Assembly: GCF_000143535.2 (NCBI RefSeq)
Contig: NC_037311.1
Span: 62,001-126,000, forward strand
Direction of reading: 5' to 3'
Origin: Botrytis cinerea B05.10
Lineage: Eukaryota; Ascomycota; Leotiomycetes; Helotiales; Sclerotiniaceae
Length of the DNA: 64,000 nt
Positions 14,849 through 24,727 of the stretch are shown in pieces. The number at the start of each line of letters is the position of its first letter. Within the stretch, counting starts at the first letter, position 1. The translations under genes were made by a program, and so were the position numbers. The notes under the pieces were generated by a model. That model saw only the letters and a program-made list of their open reading frames with translations, ran no database searches and had not been told where the DNA came from.

Positions 14849-15398
14849 TGTCACATGTATGGTTGCACACAGAAGTTGTAAGCTTTACCACTGCGCCACA
14901 CATATAATCTGATCCAAAAGACACAATATTAGGGATTGAAATTCTGATAGCTTATTATTATATATATATTTATAATAGAGCCCTTCTCTTTAATCTTTTC
15001 ATCCCGAAAAGGCTATCATAGAGAATATAATATAATATATAATCAACCATATAATTTATAATAATAATAAAATAATTACTTTTCTCTTATTATTCAATAC
15101 CTTCACCATTAATATATTATTAATGGACTTAGAATATTCAATTATTAAATAAATACGTTTTCGTTTCTATAATCCGTTTCTGTTTAATTGATTGTTAATC
15201 CAATTCCAATTAAATTGATTTAATTAGAGATCTTAGAATGATATTTACAAGATAAGATTCTTGATACTTTACTATATATATGATTGTATACAGAAGTTGT
15301 AAGTTTTATTATTACGCTATACATATAATCTAATCCAAAAGGCACAATATTAGGGATTGAAGTCCTGATAGCTTACTACTATATATATATTCATAACA
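14849..15398 (-). mobile_element. TRIM-like mini-retrotransposon, 550 bp
   Basis: Two 129-bp direct repeats (14,849-14,977 and 15,270-15,398) enclose 292 bp with no coding capacity. The 5-bp TSD ATAAC flanks it (14,844-14,848 and 15,399-15,403). Read on the minus strand, repeats start TGTTATG and end CATGTGACA; a purine tract (AAAGAGAAGGG) directly precedes the 3' repeat, and a stretch resembling a TATCA-containing primer-binding site follows the 5' repeat. These are the hallmarks of a terminal-repeat retrotransposon in miniature. A related single repeat lies at 44,443. The left repeat is less RIP-mutated than the right one. Confidence 0.78.
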
Positions 15399-15403
15399 AT
15401 AAC

Positions 15404-15763
15404 TTTTTTATAAATTTATTTTACTTTTTCTATTTCTTTTATTATTTTATTGAATATATCTTTTCAAATTAAATTATTTATAATATTGATTTATCATTAT
15501 ATCATTATTTAGGTATTAATAATCATTTTTTAAAAATTTTGATTATTTATATTAATAGATTATTATTATTCTATCATTTAACTTTCGTTATTATTATTTT
15601 GAAGAAACCTTTTAGTATCTTTTTGCAGTTGACTTAAAATTATATTAAGAAATTCTTTGTTATCTTTTTTAAATATTTTTTTTATAAAAACTATAATAAT
15701 ATTGATAGCGATTTACTATTTAAATTAATTAATAGATTTTTTTTTTAAAGAAATAAAAAGAAT
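15404..15763. other. AT-rich stretch without recognisable content
   Basis: Low-complexity AT-rich DNA between the TRIM-like element and the LTR at 15,764. It probably continues an older transposon relic. I see no gene or repeat boundary in it. Confidence 0.5.
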
Positions 15764-15946
15764 TATTAAAATAAATAATAATAATAAATCAATTAATATA
15801 TTATAATATCAAAACTTTTCATTGCTTTTTTATAATTATACAAATTATACAATTTATATATATACAAGTTTTATTTAATATATAGTAGATTCGAGAAGTT
15901 TATTGTCATGTACTTTATTGAGCCGGTCACAATTTGTCCCGTAATA
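15764..15946 (-). repeat. RIP-decayed LTR of family G
   Basis: 183 bp matching, in reverse orientation and with C/T and G/A changes, the unmutated LTR at 30,971-31,153 (also 183 bp). The best preserved part is the block reading GACCGGCTCAATA on the minus strand. No TSD was found, so this may be one end of a larger element or a broken copy. Confidence 0.75.
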
Positions 15947-16350
15947 TTAACTTTCTTATTTTATAATTTGAAAGATTACATCTCTTTTTATACTTATTCG
16001 CTTAAAATCAGCTTTCTTAATTCAAAATCCCTTTCCTAATCCATTCATTCTTTAAATAAAGAATCTATTATTTCTTTCATTCTTTCGAAATAACAATTAA
16101 ATGATTAACTATTATCTTATCGATCTTATCTAATCAATCTATATAGCTTTCAATCTTTCATTATTAAGTTATAATTCGAATTCATAATGAAAACTACTTT
16201 ATTTTTATTTAAATATATATATATAAATTTAAAAGATATCAATATTATATTATATTATTATTTTTATTTATAAAAACAATATTATAAACAATAAATTCTT
16301 TAGAAGTCAATTTGAAAAATAGAAAATTCAATGATATTTTTAGGTTTATA
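15947..16350. other. AT-rich stretch ending in a fragment of LTR family E
   Basis: The last ~60 bases (about 16,292-16,350) match part of the LTR at 31,972-32,242 (shared block GATGATATTTTTAGGT with RIP-type changes). They end abruptly where the LTR of gypsy relic F2 begins. The rest is unassigned AT-rich DNA. Confidence 0.5.
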
Positions 16351-18110
16351 GTGTTACGATGATATTCAACATACCGTGTTATATGACCAAATGATTATAT
16401 GATGGATTTAGAGGATTTAGGGGATCAAAGAATAAATATCTAAATCTATAAGATTTAAAGGATTCAAGTAGAATAGAGTTTTATAGTTTTATAGCGAATG
16501 AAGATTTATATAAGGAATGAGATTTCATTATAATATAAAATTTAATATTTAAAAACAATTATCAGTTTTATTATTATAGTTATAAGAATTGTAATTTAAT
16601 ATAAATTTATTGAATTCCTATTTGAAATCTAATCTAAATTATTTTGAAAGATTTCTAAATATTTCTATATAACTTTAAAAACAGTTTTTGTAAATTTTGA
16701 ATATCATTTTTATTTCAAATATTGATTTAATAATTAATTATTAATATAGTATTCAAAAATATTATTATAAATCAATTTACTAAAGATATTAATGATATTG
16801 AGATAATTAATATTTTAAAGGAGATTATTTTTAATAAAACTTTTAAGATTATTTTATTAAACAAATATTAAAATAATTGATGGAAGTTTGATATTTTCTT
16901 TTTATAATTTGAAATTTATTTTTGACTTAATAAGGATAAATTTATTATTAAAGAATTCAAAAATATATAAATGATATTATATTTTCAAAATGAAATAATT
17001 AAATAAATTTAATTATATTTGTATAATTATTTTGAATATAATAATAAAGATTGTATATAATCTATTTAAATAACTTCTAATAGTTTTAAAAGATTTAAAA
17101 TAGAGATTTATAAAATCTTTGGGAATTCCAACAAATTAGAAACAATAGAAAATAAAATCATCAATTTTAAATAAATAAGATTAATATTGGAATATATTAT
17201 AGAATTTCAAAAATAAATTGAAATAATTAAATAGAATAAAATTATTATTATATATTATTATTATAAAGAATTCAAATTAGAAATCAAATTGAAATTAGAA
17301 AGATTTATTAAGAATATAGATTTGAATAATTAAATTTAGGATTTTATTGAATTAAATAATTGTTTTTGTAGATATTAATAAAATCAAAAATTATATAAAT
17401 CTTAAAAAAATCAAAAGCAAGAATGTTATTATAAAAATGAAAATAGATTATATTACAATTTATAAAGATATAAAAACTTCATAAAATTAAATATTATATA
17501 TTATATAAATAGAAATAATGATTTAAAAAAGAAATGAAAATAAAAAAACAATTTATATTTTGAATATGGAAAAGTAGAATATTGAATAATAAATTATTAA
17601 AATAAAAAGATAAAAAGAAAAAGAAGTAATTTCAAAGTTAAATTTGATAAAAAATAATTTAATATTATTTTTATAATTTTAAAAACTTGAATAAATTTGA
17701 AAATACTGAGATTTTTATTATTAAAGAGTTCCAATAATTATTATGAACTTAAAAGGATATGAATATAATAAATTTATAAAAATAAAAGTATTTTAAAACC
17801 CCAATATTTTTTATAATAAAAGAAAATTATTAAAATAGAATAAAAGTAGATTATATTATAATAAATTAAATAGCTAATTATAATGAATTCTATAAAATTC
17901 ATTAATCAAATAAAAAAGCAATCGAATGATTTTTTAAAAAAAGAAAAACAAAAAATTATTGGAATAATATAATATATAAGGATTTAATTTTAAATATAAT
18001 TTTGTAAGAAATTTTTGAAGTTATATAATAATTGAATATTATAGAATAAATAAAATAAATATATTATAAGATTTAGATAAATAGATATATATAATTGATT
18101 GTTATAGATT

Positions 18111-18115
18111 TAGAG
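18111..18115. repeat. Target-site duplication TAGAG (left) of gypsy F3
   Basis: TAGAG directly precedes the left LTR and is repeated at 24,723-24,727. The joined flanks restore relic F2. Confidence 0.95.
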
Positions 18116-18691
18116 TGTTACGGGAGCTGCCTCTAGGGTCACGTGGAAGTGTCTAGAGATCTCTCGAGGTGGTTTAGACTAGACTTCAAGTAGGAATTCG
18201 ATAAGGTTGTAACTGGTTGCAATTCTCGTAACTATAGTAATGAAACTAATGGTTGTTGTCTTGAGCACGAAGCTCTACATTATAATGAAACCCATTCCCT
18301 TATATAGATCTTCGTCTCACTTGGACAGCTGGGACAGCCGGTCGCTCCTGGAGCGCTGTCGTTCCTGAGCTGTCCATCACGGGACACTAATCCCGTGACT
18401 CTTGGTGTCCTAGCTTATTGTTTTGTCCTGGGGCTAACCCCCTGGGATCTTACTAATATAACTTCGCGAAAAGTTTGCAAAGTTATGTTCGGTGTTTCCT
18501 AGGACCTATTGTCCTAGGAACTGTATCCTAAGATTCTAGGATATCCTATGACTAATACTATATACATGCCTGAGGCTTTCCTTGGGTGCCTAGTGTCCCC
18601 CGGTATACTGCAGCTGAATCACTGAGGCCTATAATACCATTATAGCCTATACGTTGGTGATTCTACAGCCTGTTATTAATCCGTCGTAACA
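18116..18691 (-). repeat. 3' LTR of gypsy F3
   Basis: 576 bp, TGTTACGGG at the left and CGTAACA at the right on the plus strand; apparently identical to 24,147-24,722. It contains a 29-bp imperfect palindrome at 18,458-18,486 that recurs elsewhere in the window. In plus orientation it also lies directly upstream of the antisense ORF and could act as its promoter. Confidence 0.96.
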
Positions 18692-18705
18692 CTATCCCCT
18701 TCTTA
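18692..18705 (-). other. Polypurine tract of gypsy F3
   Basis: On the minus strand this reads TAAGAAGGGGATAG, ending directly at the 3' LTR: the expected plus-strand primer for reverse transcription. Confidence 0.8.
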
Positions 18706-18760
18706 GCCTAGCGCTTGTCCCAAGCGTTTATATTAGTACGTCTTCCCTTTTGTATATCTA

Positions 18761-19366
18761 ATGATTGTGGTGTTTCTTCTTTTCTTCATTATGCCTCCTC
18801 TGAATACTGACAAAAGAAAAGAACAAATCCGTCTTGCTCGTCTTGTTGAACAGAAAGGTTTCGAAATGCCTTCATGCTCATTGTGCGAACGCACTGGTCG
18901 CAAATGTATTGTTTCGCCTTCTGACTCTTCGCGGTGCAGTGAATGCATTCGTAGCAGCAAAAAATGCGATGTCCAAGGTCCATCTGAAAGTGATTGGGAA
19001 AGTTTGTCCCGACAGAAGGAGAGGTTGGATCAAGAAGAAGAAGAGGCTATGGCTAAAATCCTGCGATTGCGAAAGCAGAAACGTTTCCTGTTGAAACGTG
19101 AATCTGAAATGCTTCGTCGTGGTTTACGAACTCTCGATGAGCTAGTGGAGGCGGAGGAGAAGGAGAGACTAGAAAAGGAAAAGATTGAAAAGGAGCGTGT
19201 TGAGGAAGAAACAGCAAACGTTGATGCTGCGCCTACTCCTATTGATTCTTCTTCCTTCGATTTCTTCGATCCTTCTTTGCCTGAGTTGTCCGAAGCGGAT
19301 CTTGAGGCTTTATTGGCAGGTGTGGGTACTTCAGGTGGAATGCCCGTAGCTTCTCAGGGCAGCTGA
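18761..19366 (+). CDS. Antisense retrotransposon ORF: Zn2Cys6-like, coiled-coil protein
   Basis: 201 codons on the strand opposite to gag-pol, between the 3' LTR and the end of pol, overlapping the last 128 bp of pol tail to tail. Cysteines 39, 42, 49, 59, 62 and 69 fit CX2CX6CX9CX2CX6C, the spacing of fungal zinc binuclear clusters, in a basic setting. Residues about 78-155 are a strongly charged Glu/Lys/Arg heptad-rich coiled coil, and the tail is acidic, Ser/Asp-rich. Met11 (position 18,791) may be the true start, since residues 1-10 are an odd hydrophobic leader. The architecture suggests a DNA-binding dimer. Function is unknown; I recall an antisense gene called brtn reported on Botrytis Boty elements, but identity with it is unchecked. 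Decayed counterparts exist in relic F1. Confidence 0.75.
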   Translation: MIVVFLLFFIMPPLNTDKRKEQIRLARLVEQKGFEMPSCSLCERTGRKCIVSPSDSSRCSECIRSSKKCDVQGPSESDWESLSRQKERLDQEEEEAMAKILRLRKQKRFLLKRESEMLRRGLRTLDELVEAEEKERLEKEKIEKERVEEETANVDAAPTPIDSSSFDFFDPSLPELSEADLEALLAGVGTSGGMPVASQGS

Positions 19367-22300
19367 GATCTTCCTTGAGTTCCCATGTGTTTTCTGAATG
19401 TGGGTAGTCTAACCATTTGATCAAATACTTGACCTTGTTTCTGACGTATTTGCAGTCTAGTATTGTTTCGACATCGTATATGGCGTTTGGGTTGACTGGT
19501 TCAATTTCTGTAAATGGCGCATTTGGCGCTCCTGGTGGTGCTGGTTCGAGCAAGGATATGTGGAATACTGGGTGGATATTCATTGTGTCTGGTAATTTCA
19601 ATCGATAATTAACCGTTCCTATTACCTTATCAATCTTGAATGGTCCTAGTTTCCTGTGGTCGAGTTTATTGCTTGGTCTCTTGGTTTCGATGTTTCGTCG
19701 TAGCAAATAAACTTTATCCCCCTCTTTAAGCGTAGGTTCCATACTACGTTTCGTATTGTAGTACGCTGCTGTTCTGAAAGATATGAATCTTAGATCAAGA
19801 GCCAGTTGCTCTTGGAGATCTTTCAGCTGTTCGACTTGTACTATCGCTGATTCGGCATTAACTTCTTGTGGTATCGGGATTTTATACGCTTGTGGATTAA
19901 ACCCAAAATTAGCTCGTGCTGGGGTGATTTTCGTGGTTTCCGTTTCCGATGTATTATATGCGAACTGTGCCATGGGTAATAGCTCTACCCAATTGTCTTG
20001 TCGATAATTTACATAGCATCTAAGATATGCTTCCATTGTCTGATTGGTCCTCTCTGTTTGACCATCTGTTTGTGGGTGGAAAGATGTCGATAGCTTTCTC
20101 TTGATACCCATAAGTGCTAATAAGGTAGTCCAGAATTTCGAGGTAAAGAGCTTGTCTCGATCCGAGATTATCTCATCTGGTACTCCGTGTATGCTTACTA
20201 TGACCCTTAGGAACACATATGCTAGTTGCTCAGCATCCCATGTTTCCTTGAATGGTATCATATATGCAAATTTCGTTAGCCTGTCTACTATATTGAGTAT
20301 CGCGTCGTACTCAATTCCTGTAGTAGGATCCTTTGAGAGTGGTAGTTTGATCACAAAGTCCCATGTGATGGACTTCCATGGCTGAGAAGGCATGTCTGGG
20401 GTCTGGAGCTGACCATACGGAGCATGTCGTGATGACTTGTTTCGTATGCAGGTGTCACAATTTCCAACAACTTCTTCAACTATCGTTCTCATTCGTGGGA
20501 AGTAACTGATTTCCCGTATTCTTGCAAATGTCCTTGCAATTCCTTGGTGTCCATGTGCCGGCAACCCATGTTGTTCCGTCACAAATTCCTTGGTCATTTG
20601 ACTCGGAATGTATACTTTTCCATGAAAGTATATGGTATCATTTTCTATAGTGAATCCTGGTTCTATTGTCTTGCGTATGCGTGTGGCAGTAGCATCCTTG
20701 TCGTAGTGTGATTGGATCTGTTTCCTGAGGTGGTTGTCTCCCAACAGGTGTGTTGCTGCAAGCTGTGGTGCATTGTAAACCAGTGATTCGCCGTCTTTTT
20801 TGAATATAGCGTATGACTCGTACGTTTTGTTTTCTTGATATTCTGGTTTTCGGCTAAGAGCGTCGGCTCTAGCGTTTTCTGATCCTTTGACATATGAAAT
20901 TCTAAAGTTGTAGTTGGCCATGGTCTCCGACCATCTGACCTGTCGTCTGTTTAACTGCTTCGTTGTGGTGAAGTAAACCAAGTTCTTATGATCTGTATAT
21001 ACCTGTACTGTGTATTTCGATCCTTCCAAATATGCTCGCCATTCTCTAAATGCATCGACTATTGCCAGTAATTCTTTGTCATATATCTCGTAATTTAACT
21101 CAGCTGGTGATAGTTTTCGGGAGTAGAATGCGATTGGCTGGTATTTTCCATTCTGGCCCGGTTGGCTCAGAACTGCTCCTATAGCGAAATCCGAGGAGTC
21201 CGTCTCCACTATGATTTCTTTCTCTGGGTCAAAAGTCAACAGTATTGGTTCTTCTGCCACTGCTTGCTTGAGCGTATCGAATGACTCCTGTGCTTTGGCA
21301 GTCCATTCGAAGCTTCCTTGATCTTTTCTGGTTAACGTGGTCAAGGGTGTAGTAATCCCTGAATAACCCTTGATAAATCTTCTATAGAAGTTGACGAACC
21401 CTAGAAAGGATTGTACTTCCTTGATTGTGGTTGGCTGTTTCCATTCGAGCACTGCCTTAACCTTGTCTTTGCTCATCTTGAGCCCTTGGCTTGATACGGT
21501 GAATCCCAAGAAGTCTGTCTCTGTGACATGGAATTCGCATTTGCTTGGTTTGCACAGCAAGTCTGCCTTGGATAGGCTTTCGAGGATGTTGCTAACGTCC
21601 TTAATGTGTTGAACCTTGTTGTTTGAATATACTAGGATGTCGTCCAAGTAGCATATACAGCAAGTATCCAAATATTGTGACAACACATTGTTCATAAGCC
21701 TCATGAAAGTAGCTGGTGCGTTGGTTAGCCCGAACGGCATAACTTGGTACTCGTATAGCCCGTATCTTGTTTTGAAAGCGGTCTTCCATTCTTCGCCTTC
21801 CTTCATTCTGATCAAGTGGTAACCATTACGTAGGTCCATCTTGGTAAATATCGTAGCTCCGCCTAATCGATCTCTTAATTCCGTAGCTAATGGAAGTGGA
21901 TATCGATCCTTCTTAGTGAGTGCGTTAAGCTTTCTATAGTCTACAACTAGTCTATCGGGTCCATCCTTCTTGGGTACCCACATAGTTGGACTGGCCACTT
22001 GGGACGCGGATTCCCTGATCCATCCCTTGGCTAAATTGTCGTCGATGTATTCTCTGAGCCTTTTTAACTCATCGGCTGACATTGAATAAATTGGGGTGTG
22101 CACAGGCATCTTGCCTTCCTCCAATATTATCTCATGATCCCATGGCTTGTGTTCCGGTAAAGCCTCATGGATCCCTGGTTCTTTGAAAACATGTTCATAA
22201 TTCTTGTACTGTTCTGGTATCGTAGGCTTTTCTTTTGCCTCGATTGCGATTTCGTGCCGTGTCGTTGGCTTCTGCATTTGTAGAGGAGGTGTACTGGCCT

Positions 22301-24095
22301 TCGCTCTTAATGGAGGACCCTGGACTGGGTGTCCTACGTCGCCGGTGTCGTTCGCGTTCAACTCTCCTTGGCGCGTGTTACGTCTCGCGGACGCCTCTAG
22401 CGTGTCCCTGTGACCGCTTTTGCACTGATCAAATGTCACAACTCCTTGTGCCCAATCTATTTTCGGATTATGTGCCTTTAACCATGGCATTCCTAAGATG
22501 ATCTGTTGTTGGCCCAATGGCACAACGTCAAGCTGTATAACCTCTGTATGTTGGGTTATGCCCATTCGTATTGGGATTGTCTCCTGCGAAATCTTTCCGT
22601 CAGACCCTGCTAGCTGTCCGTCAACTAACTGCAATCGGTAGGGGTGTTGTTTCGTCTGAAGTGGTATTTCCAAGTACTTTGCAGCTTCTGGTGCAATAAA
22701 ATTTCCTGTAGCCCCTGAATCTATCATGGCTGATTGTATGTGTCCATTTATCTGAACTTTGCAGTATATCTGTCCTGCCTGTCCCGTAGCATTCAACTGC
22801 TGGGTAACTTTGCGAACTTCTTGCGAAGTTGTATTGGGAGTTAAATCCTCGCATGTTACATTATTCTGATGGTTCTTCGTCTTCCTTTTCTTGGGGAACC
22901 ATCCGGTTGCTTCTTTATCTGATCGATGAATTCCGCAGAATTCATCATAGCAGGCTGTCCAGCTCATTGTGGCGTGGTCTGCTTCTGCCTCGTCCTGGTG
23001 ACTTTCTTCTGTTACAGAGGGTGTTGGGGTTCTGTAATACTCTTGTTCCCATAAGTCTATTGCATTCATGCCCTCTTGATTTCGTGGTAATTCCTCTAGT
23101 AATTGCTGGAATTCTTCAATGGTGAAAGTCTCAGTATTTTCGGATTTAGTTGGGTTTTCTGGGATTGCAAAGGTGGCGTTAAGTTGGCCCTTGCCGAACT
23201 TAGGTTTGAAGTTGCCCCTTTTTCCTCCTGTCTTCTTGCTTCGGCACTCTGCTGCTCGGTGCCCTGCTTTTCCACATTCAAAGCATAAGTTGTTTTCTCG
23301 TCTTCGTCTCTTTTCTGAGTCATCGTTCCCGTTTGTGTAGTGCGTAGCGTCTAGTTCCATTGGGTCTCCGTACCTCTGTGGATTGTAACGTGGTCTACCC
23401 TCATTCTTGCGGTAACGCCCTTGCTTCTGATTTCCTTGGGGTTTGTATGATCTCTGGCTTTGTCGATATCTGTAGAGACGATCATCTGATTCGATGGAGT
23501 CCTGAATTAGATCGTTCAGATCTGTACTCTCGGCAGATCTTTCTAATTCCAGTCTGACTTCTGGTTTGAGTCCCTTGCGGTAGTGACTCATGATAGCGAT
23601 TTCGTCCCACTTGGTTGTTCCAGCATATCTTCGAAATTCCGTAGCATATTTCAATGCTGATCCTGTCTGCTTGAGGTTGAAGATCTTATCTTCCGCTACC
23701 TCTAACTCGTTGGAATTTCCGAAGATTCTACGAATCTCTGTCTTAAATCCTTCAAAACTATTGAAGATTGTTCGGGTGGGTTGCATGCGATTCTTATCGT
23801 CATGTTCGAAATAGTCGCGCAAATATGGTTGAATCCATTTGGTTGCTTCACCTCGGAGGTATGATGCGGCCCATATACTCTTGGATTCCTTGGTAGTGAA
23901 CTTGTCCTCATTGAATCGGAAGTAGATCTCAAGTTGTAAGAGGAAAGTATCGAGCTCTTGTCGACTACCTTGGTACTTGTCTGGTAAGGCGATCTTAAGG
24001 GTTTCGTTGATAGTGATCTCCTTTGGGGCATCGGTCATCTCGATGTCGTTGGTGTCTCCGGCAGATTGACCTGTGGCGGTATCTCTGGATGCCAT
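19239..24095 (-). CDS. Gag-Pol polyprotein, Ty3/gypsy chromodomain (chromovirus) type
   Basis: One uninterrupted 1,618-aa ORF; gag and pol are in one frame with no frameshift signal. Domains in order: gag with basic C-terminal part and CCHC knuckle (residues 271-284, CFECGKAGHRAAEC); aspartic protease (DSG at 459-461); reverse transcriptase (YLDDIL at 816-821); RNase H (TDSSDFAIGAV near 965 and DALSR near 1078); integrase with HHCC finger (His1176, Cys1213, Cys1216) and catalytic Asp1246, Asp1312 and Glu1348 (35 residues between the last two, as expected); then a C-terminal chromodomain (about 1538-1592). In this family chromodomains bind histone marks and can steer integration to heterochromatin, which agrees with the insertion into RIP-decayed repeats. 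The ATG at 24,095 lies about 50 bp inside the 5' LTR. No key residue is missing. Confidence 0.96.
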   Translation of the reverse strand: MASRDTATGQSAGDTNDIEMTDAPKEITINETLKIALPDKYQGSRQELDTFLLQLEIYFRFNEDKFTTKESKSIWAASYLRGEATKWIQPYLRDYFEHDDKNRMQPTRTIFNSFEGFKTEIRRIFGNSNELEVAEDKIFNLKQTGSALKYATEFRRYAGTTKWDEIAIMSHYRKGLKPEVRLELERSAESTDLNDLIQDSIESDDRLYRYRQSQRSYKPQGNQKQGRYRKNEGRPRYNPQRYGDPMELDATHYTNGNDDSEKRRRRENNLCFECGKAGHRAAECRSKKTGGKRGNFKPKFGKGQLNATFAIPENPTKSENTETFTIEEFQQLLEELPRNQEGMNAIDLWEQEYYRTPTPSVTEESHQDEAEADHATMSWTACYDEFCGIHRSDKEATGWFPKKRKTKNHQNNVTCEDLTPNTTSQEVRKVTQQLNATGQAGQIYCKVQINGHIQSAMIDSGATGNFIAPEAAKYLEIPLQTKQHPYRLQLVDGQLAGSDGKISQETIPIRMGITQHTEVIQLDVVPLGQQQIILGMPWLKAHNPKIDWAQGVVTFDQCKSGHRDTLEASARRNTRQGELNANDTGDVGHPVQGPPLRAKASTPPLQMQKPTTRHEIAIEAKEKPTIPEQYKNYEHVFKEPGIHEALPEHKPWDHEIILEEGKMPVHTPIYSMSADELKRLREYIDDNLAKGWIRESASQVASPTMWVPKKDGPDRLVVDYRKLNALTKKDRYPLPLATELRDRLGGATIFTKMDLRNGYHLIRMKEGEEWKTAFKTRYGLYEYQVMPFGLTNAPATFMRLMNNVLSQYLDTCCICYLDDILVYSNNKVQHIKDVSNILESLSKADLLCKPSKCEFHVTETDFLGFTVSSQGLKMSKDKVKAVLEWKQPTTIKEVQSFLGFVNFYRRFIKGYSGITTPLTTLTRKDQGSFEWTAKAQESFDTLKQAVAEEPILLTFDPEKEIIVETDSSDFAIGAVLSQPGQNGKYQPIAFYSRKLSPAELNYEIYDKELLAIVDAFREWRAYLEGSKYTVQVYTDHKNLVYFTTTKQLNRRQVRWSETMANYNFRISYVKGSENARADALSRKPEYQENKTYESYAIFKKDGESLVYNAPQLAATHLLGDNHLRKQIQSHYDKDATATRIRKTIEPGFTIENDTIYFHGKVYIPSQMTKEFVTEQHGLPAHGHQGIARTFARIREISYFPRMRTIVEEVVGNCDTCIRNKSSRHAPYGQLQTPDMPSQPWKSITWDFVIKLPLSKDPTTGIEYDAILNIVDRLTKFAYMIPFKETWDAEQLAYVFLRVIVSIHGVPDEIISDRDKLFTSKFWTTLLALMGIKRKLSTSFHPQTDGQTERTNQTMEAYLRCYVNYRQDNWVELLPMAQFAYNTSETETTKITPARANFGFNPQAYKIPIPQEVNAESAIVQVEQLKDLQEQLALDLRFISFRTAAYYNTKRSMEPTLKEGDKVYLLRRNIETKRPSNKLDHRKLGPFKIDKVIGTVNYRLKLPDTMNIHPVFHISLLEPAPPGAPNAPFTEIEPVNPNAIYDVETILDCKYVRNKVKYLIKWLDYPHSENTWELKEDLSCPEKLRAFHLKYPHLPIKPQDPLRTTQAKKDRRNRRKKNQ

Positions 24096-24146
24096 ATTAG
24101 CGGTTGGTTATCGAATCGGTACTTGAAGCAGAAATGGTGCTCAAAG

Positions 24147-24722
24147 TGTTACGGGAGCTGCCTCTAGGGTCACGTGGAAGTGTCTAGAGATCTCTCGAGG
24201 TGGTTTAGACTAGACTTCAAGTAGGAATTCGATAAGGTTGTAACTGGTTGCAATTCTCGTAACTATAGTAATGAAACTAATGGTTGTTGTCTTGAGCACG
24301 AAGCTCTACATTATAATGAAACCCATTCCCTTATATAGATCTTCGTCTCACTTGGACAGCTGGGACAGCCGGTCGCTCCTGGAGCGCTGTCGTTCCTGAG
24401 CTGTCCATCACGGGACACTAATCCCGTGACTCTTGGTGTCCTAGCTTATTGTTTTGTCCTGGGGCTAACCCCCTGGGATCTTACTAATATAACTTCGCGA
24501 AAAGTTTGCAAAGTTATGTTCGGTGTTTCCTAGGACCTATTGTCCTAGGAACTGTATCCTAAGATTCTAGGATATCCTATGACTAATACTATATACATGC
24601 CTGAGGCTTTCCTTGGGTGCCTAGTGTCCCCCGGTATACTGCAGCTGAATCACTGAGGCCTATAATACCATTATAGCCTATACGTTGGTGATTCTACAGC
24701 CTGTTATTAATCCGTCGTAACA
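24147..24722 (-). repeat. 5' LTR of gypsy F3
   Basis: 576 bp, apparently identical to the LTR at 18,116-18,691. It is the upstream LTR for gag-pol, which is read on the minus strand. Confidence 0.96.
24331..24337 (-). promoter_or_regulatory. Probable TATA box in the 5' LTR of F3
   Basis: TATATAA on the minus strand, about 235 bp upstream of the gag ATG, inside a GC-rich context where such a motif is not expected by chance. The same box occurs in the other LTR (about 18,300-18,306). Confidence 0.5.
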
Positions 24723-24727
24723 TAGAG
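24723..24727. repeat. Target-site duplication TAGAG (right) of gypsy F3
   Basis: Second copy of TAGAG, directly after the 5' LTR. The decayed F2 sequence resumes with TTTATAAGAG. Confidence 0.95.

Larger units (their letters stand above)
18116..24722 (-). mobile_element. Intact Ty3/gypsy chromodomain retrotransposon F3
   Basis: 6,607-bp element with 576-bp LTRs that look identical base for base, 5-bp TSD TAGAG, a single open gag-pol on the minus strand, a polypurine tract and an antisense ORF. It shows none of the RIP decay of its sisters F1 and F2, so insertion is recent relative to the last RIP cycle. Its G+C content stands out against the surrounding AT-rich DNA. It has every part needed for autonomous transposition. 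The base following the 5' LTR does not start with the usual TGG of a tRNA primer site (it reads CTTTGAGCACC), so priming is unresolved. Confidence 0.96.

Noticed and set aside
14849..15398. Possible tRNA genes or a SINE
   Set aside because: A box and B-box-like motifs are in the wrong order and no cloverleaf can be drawn; direct repeats, TSD and purine tract fit a TRIM better.
18733..18983. Minus-strand ORFs of 64 and 75 codons opposite the zinc-cluster ORF
   Set aside because: Their cysteine and histidine residues come from reading the zinc-cluster region backwards; short and without a plausible start context.
19417..23814. Many plus-strand and frame-shifted ORFs across the gag-pol region
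   Set aside because: Shadows of the intact gag-pol on the minus strand, with no motifs of their own; only the ORF at 18,761-19,366 has independent structure.
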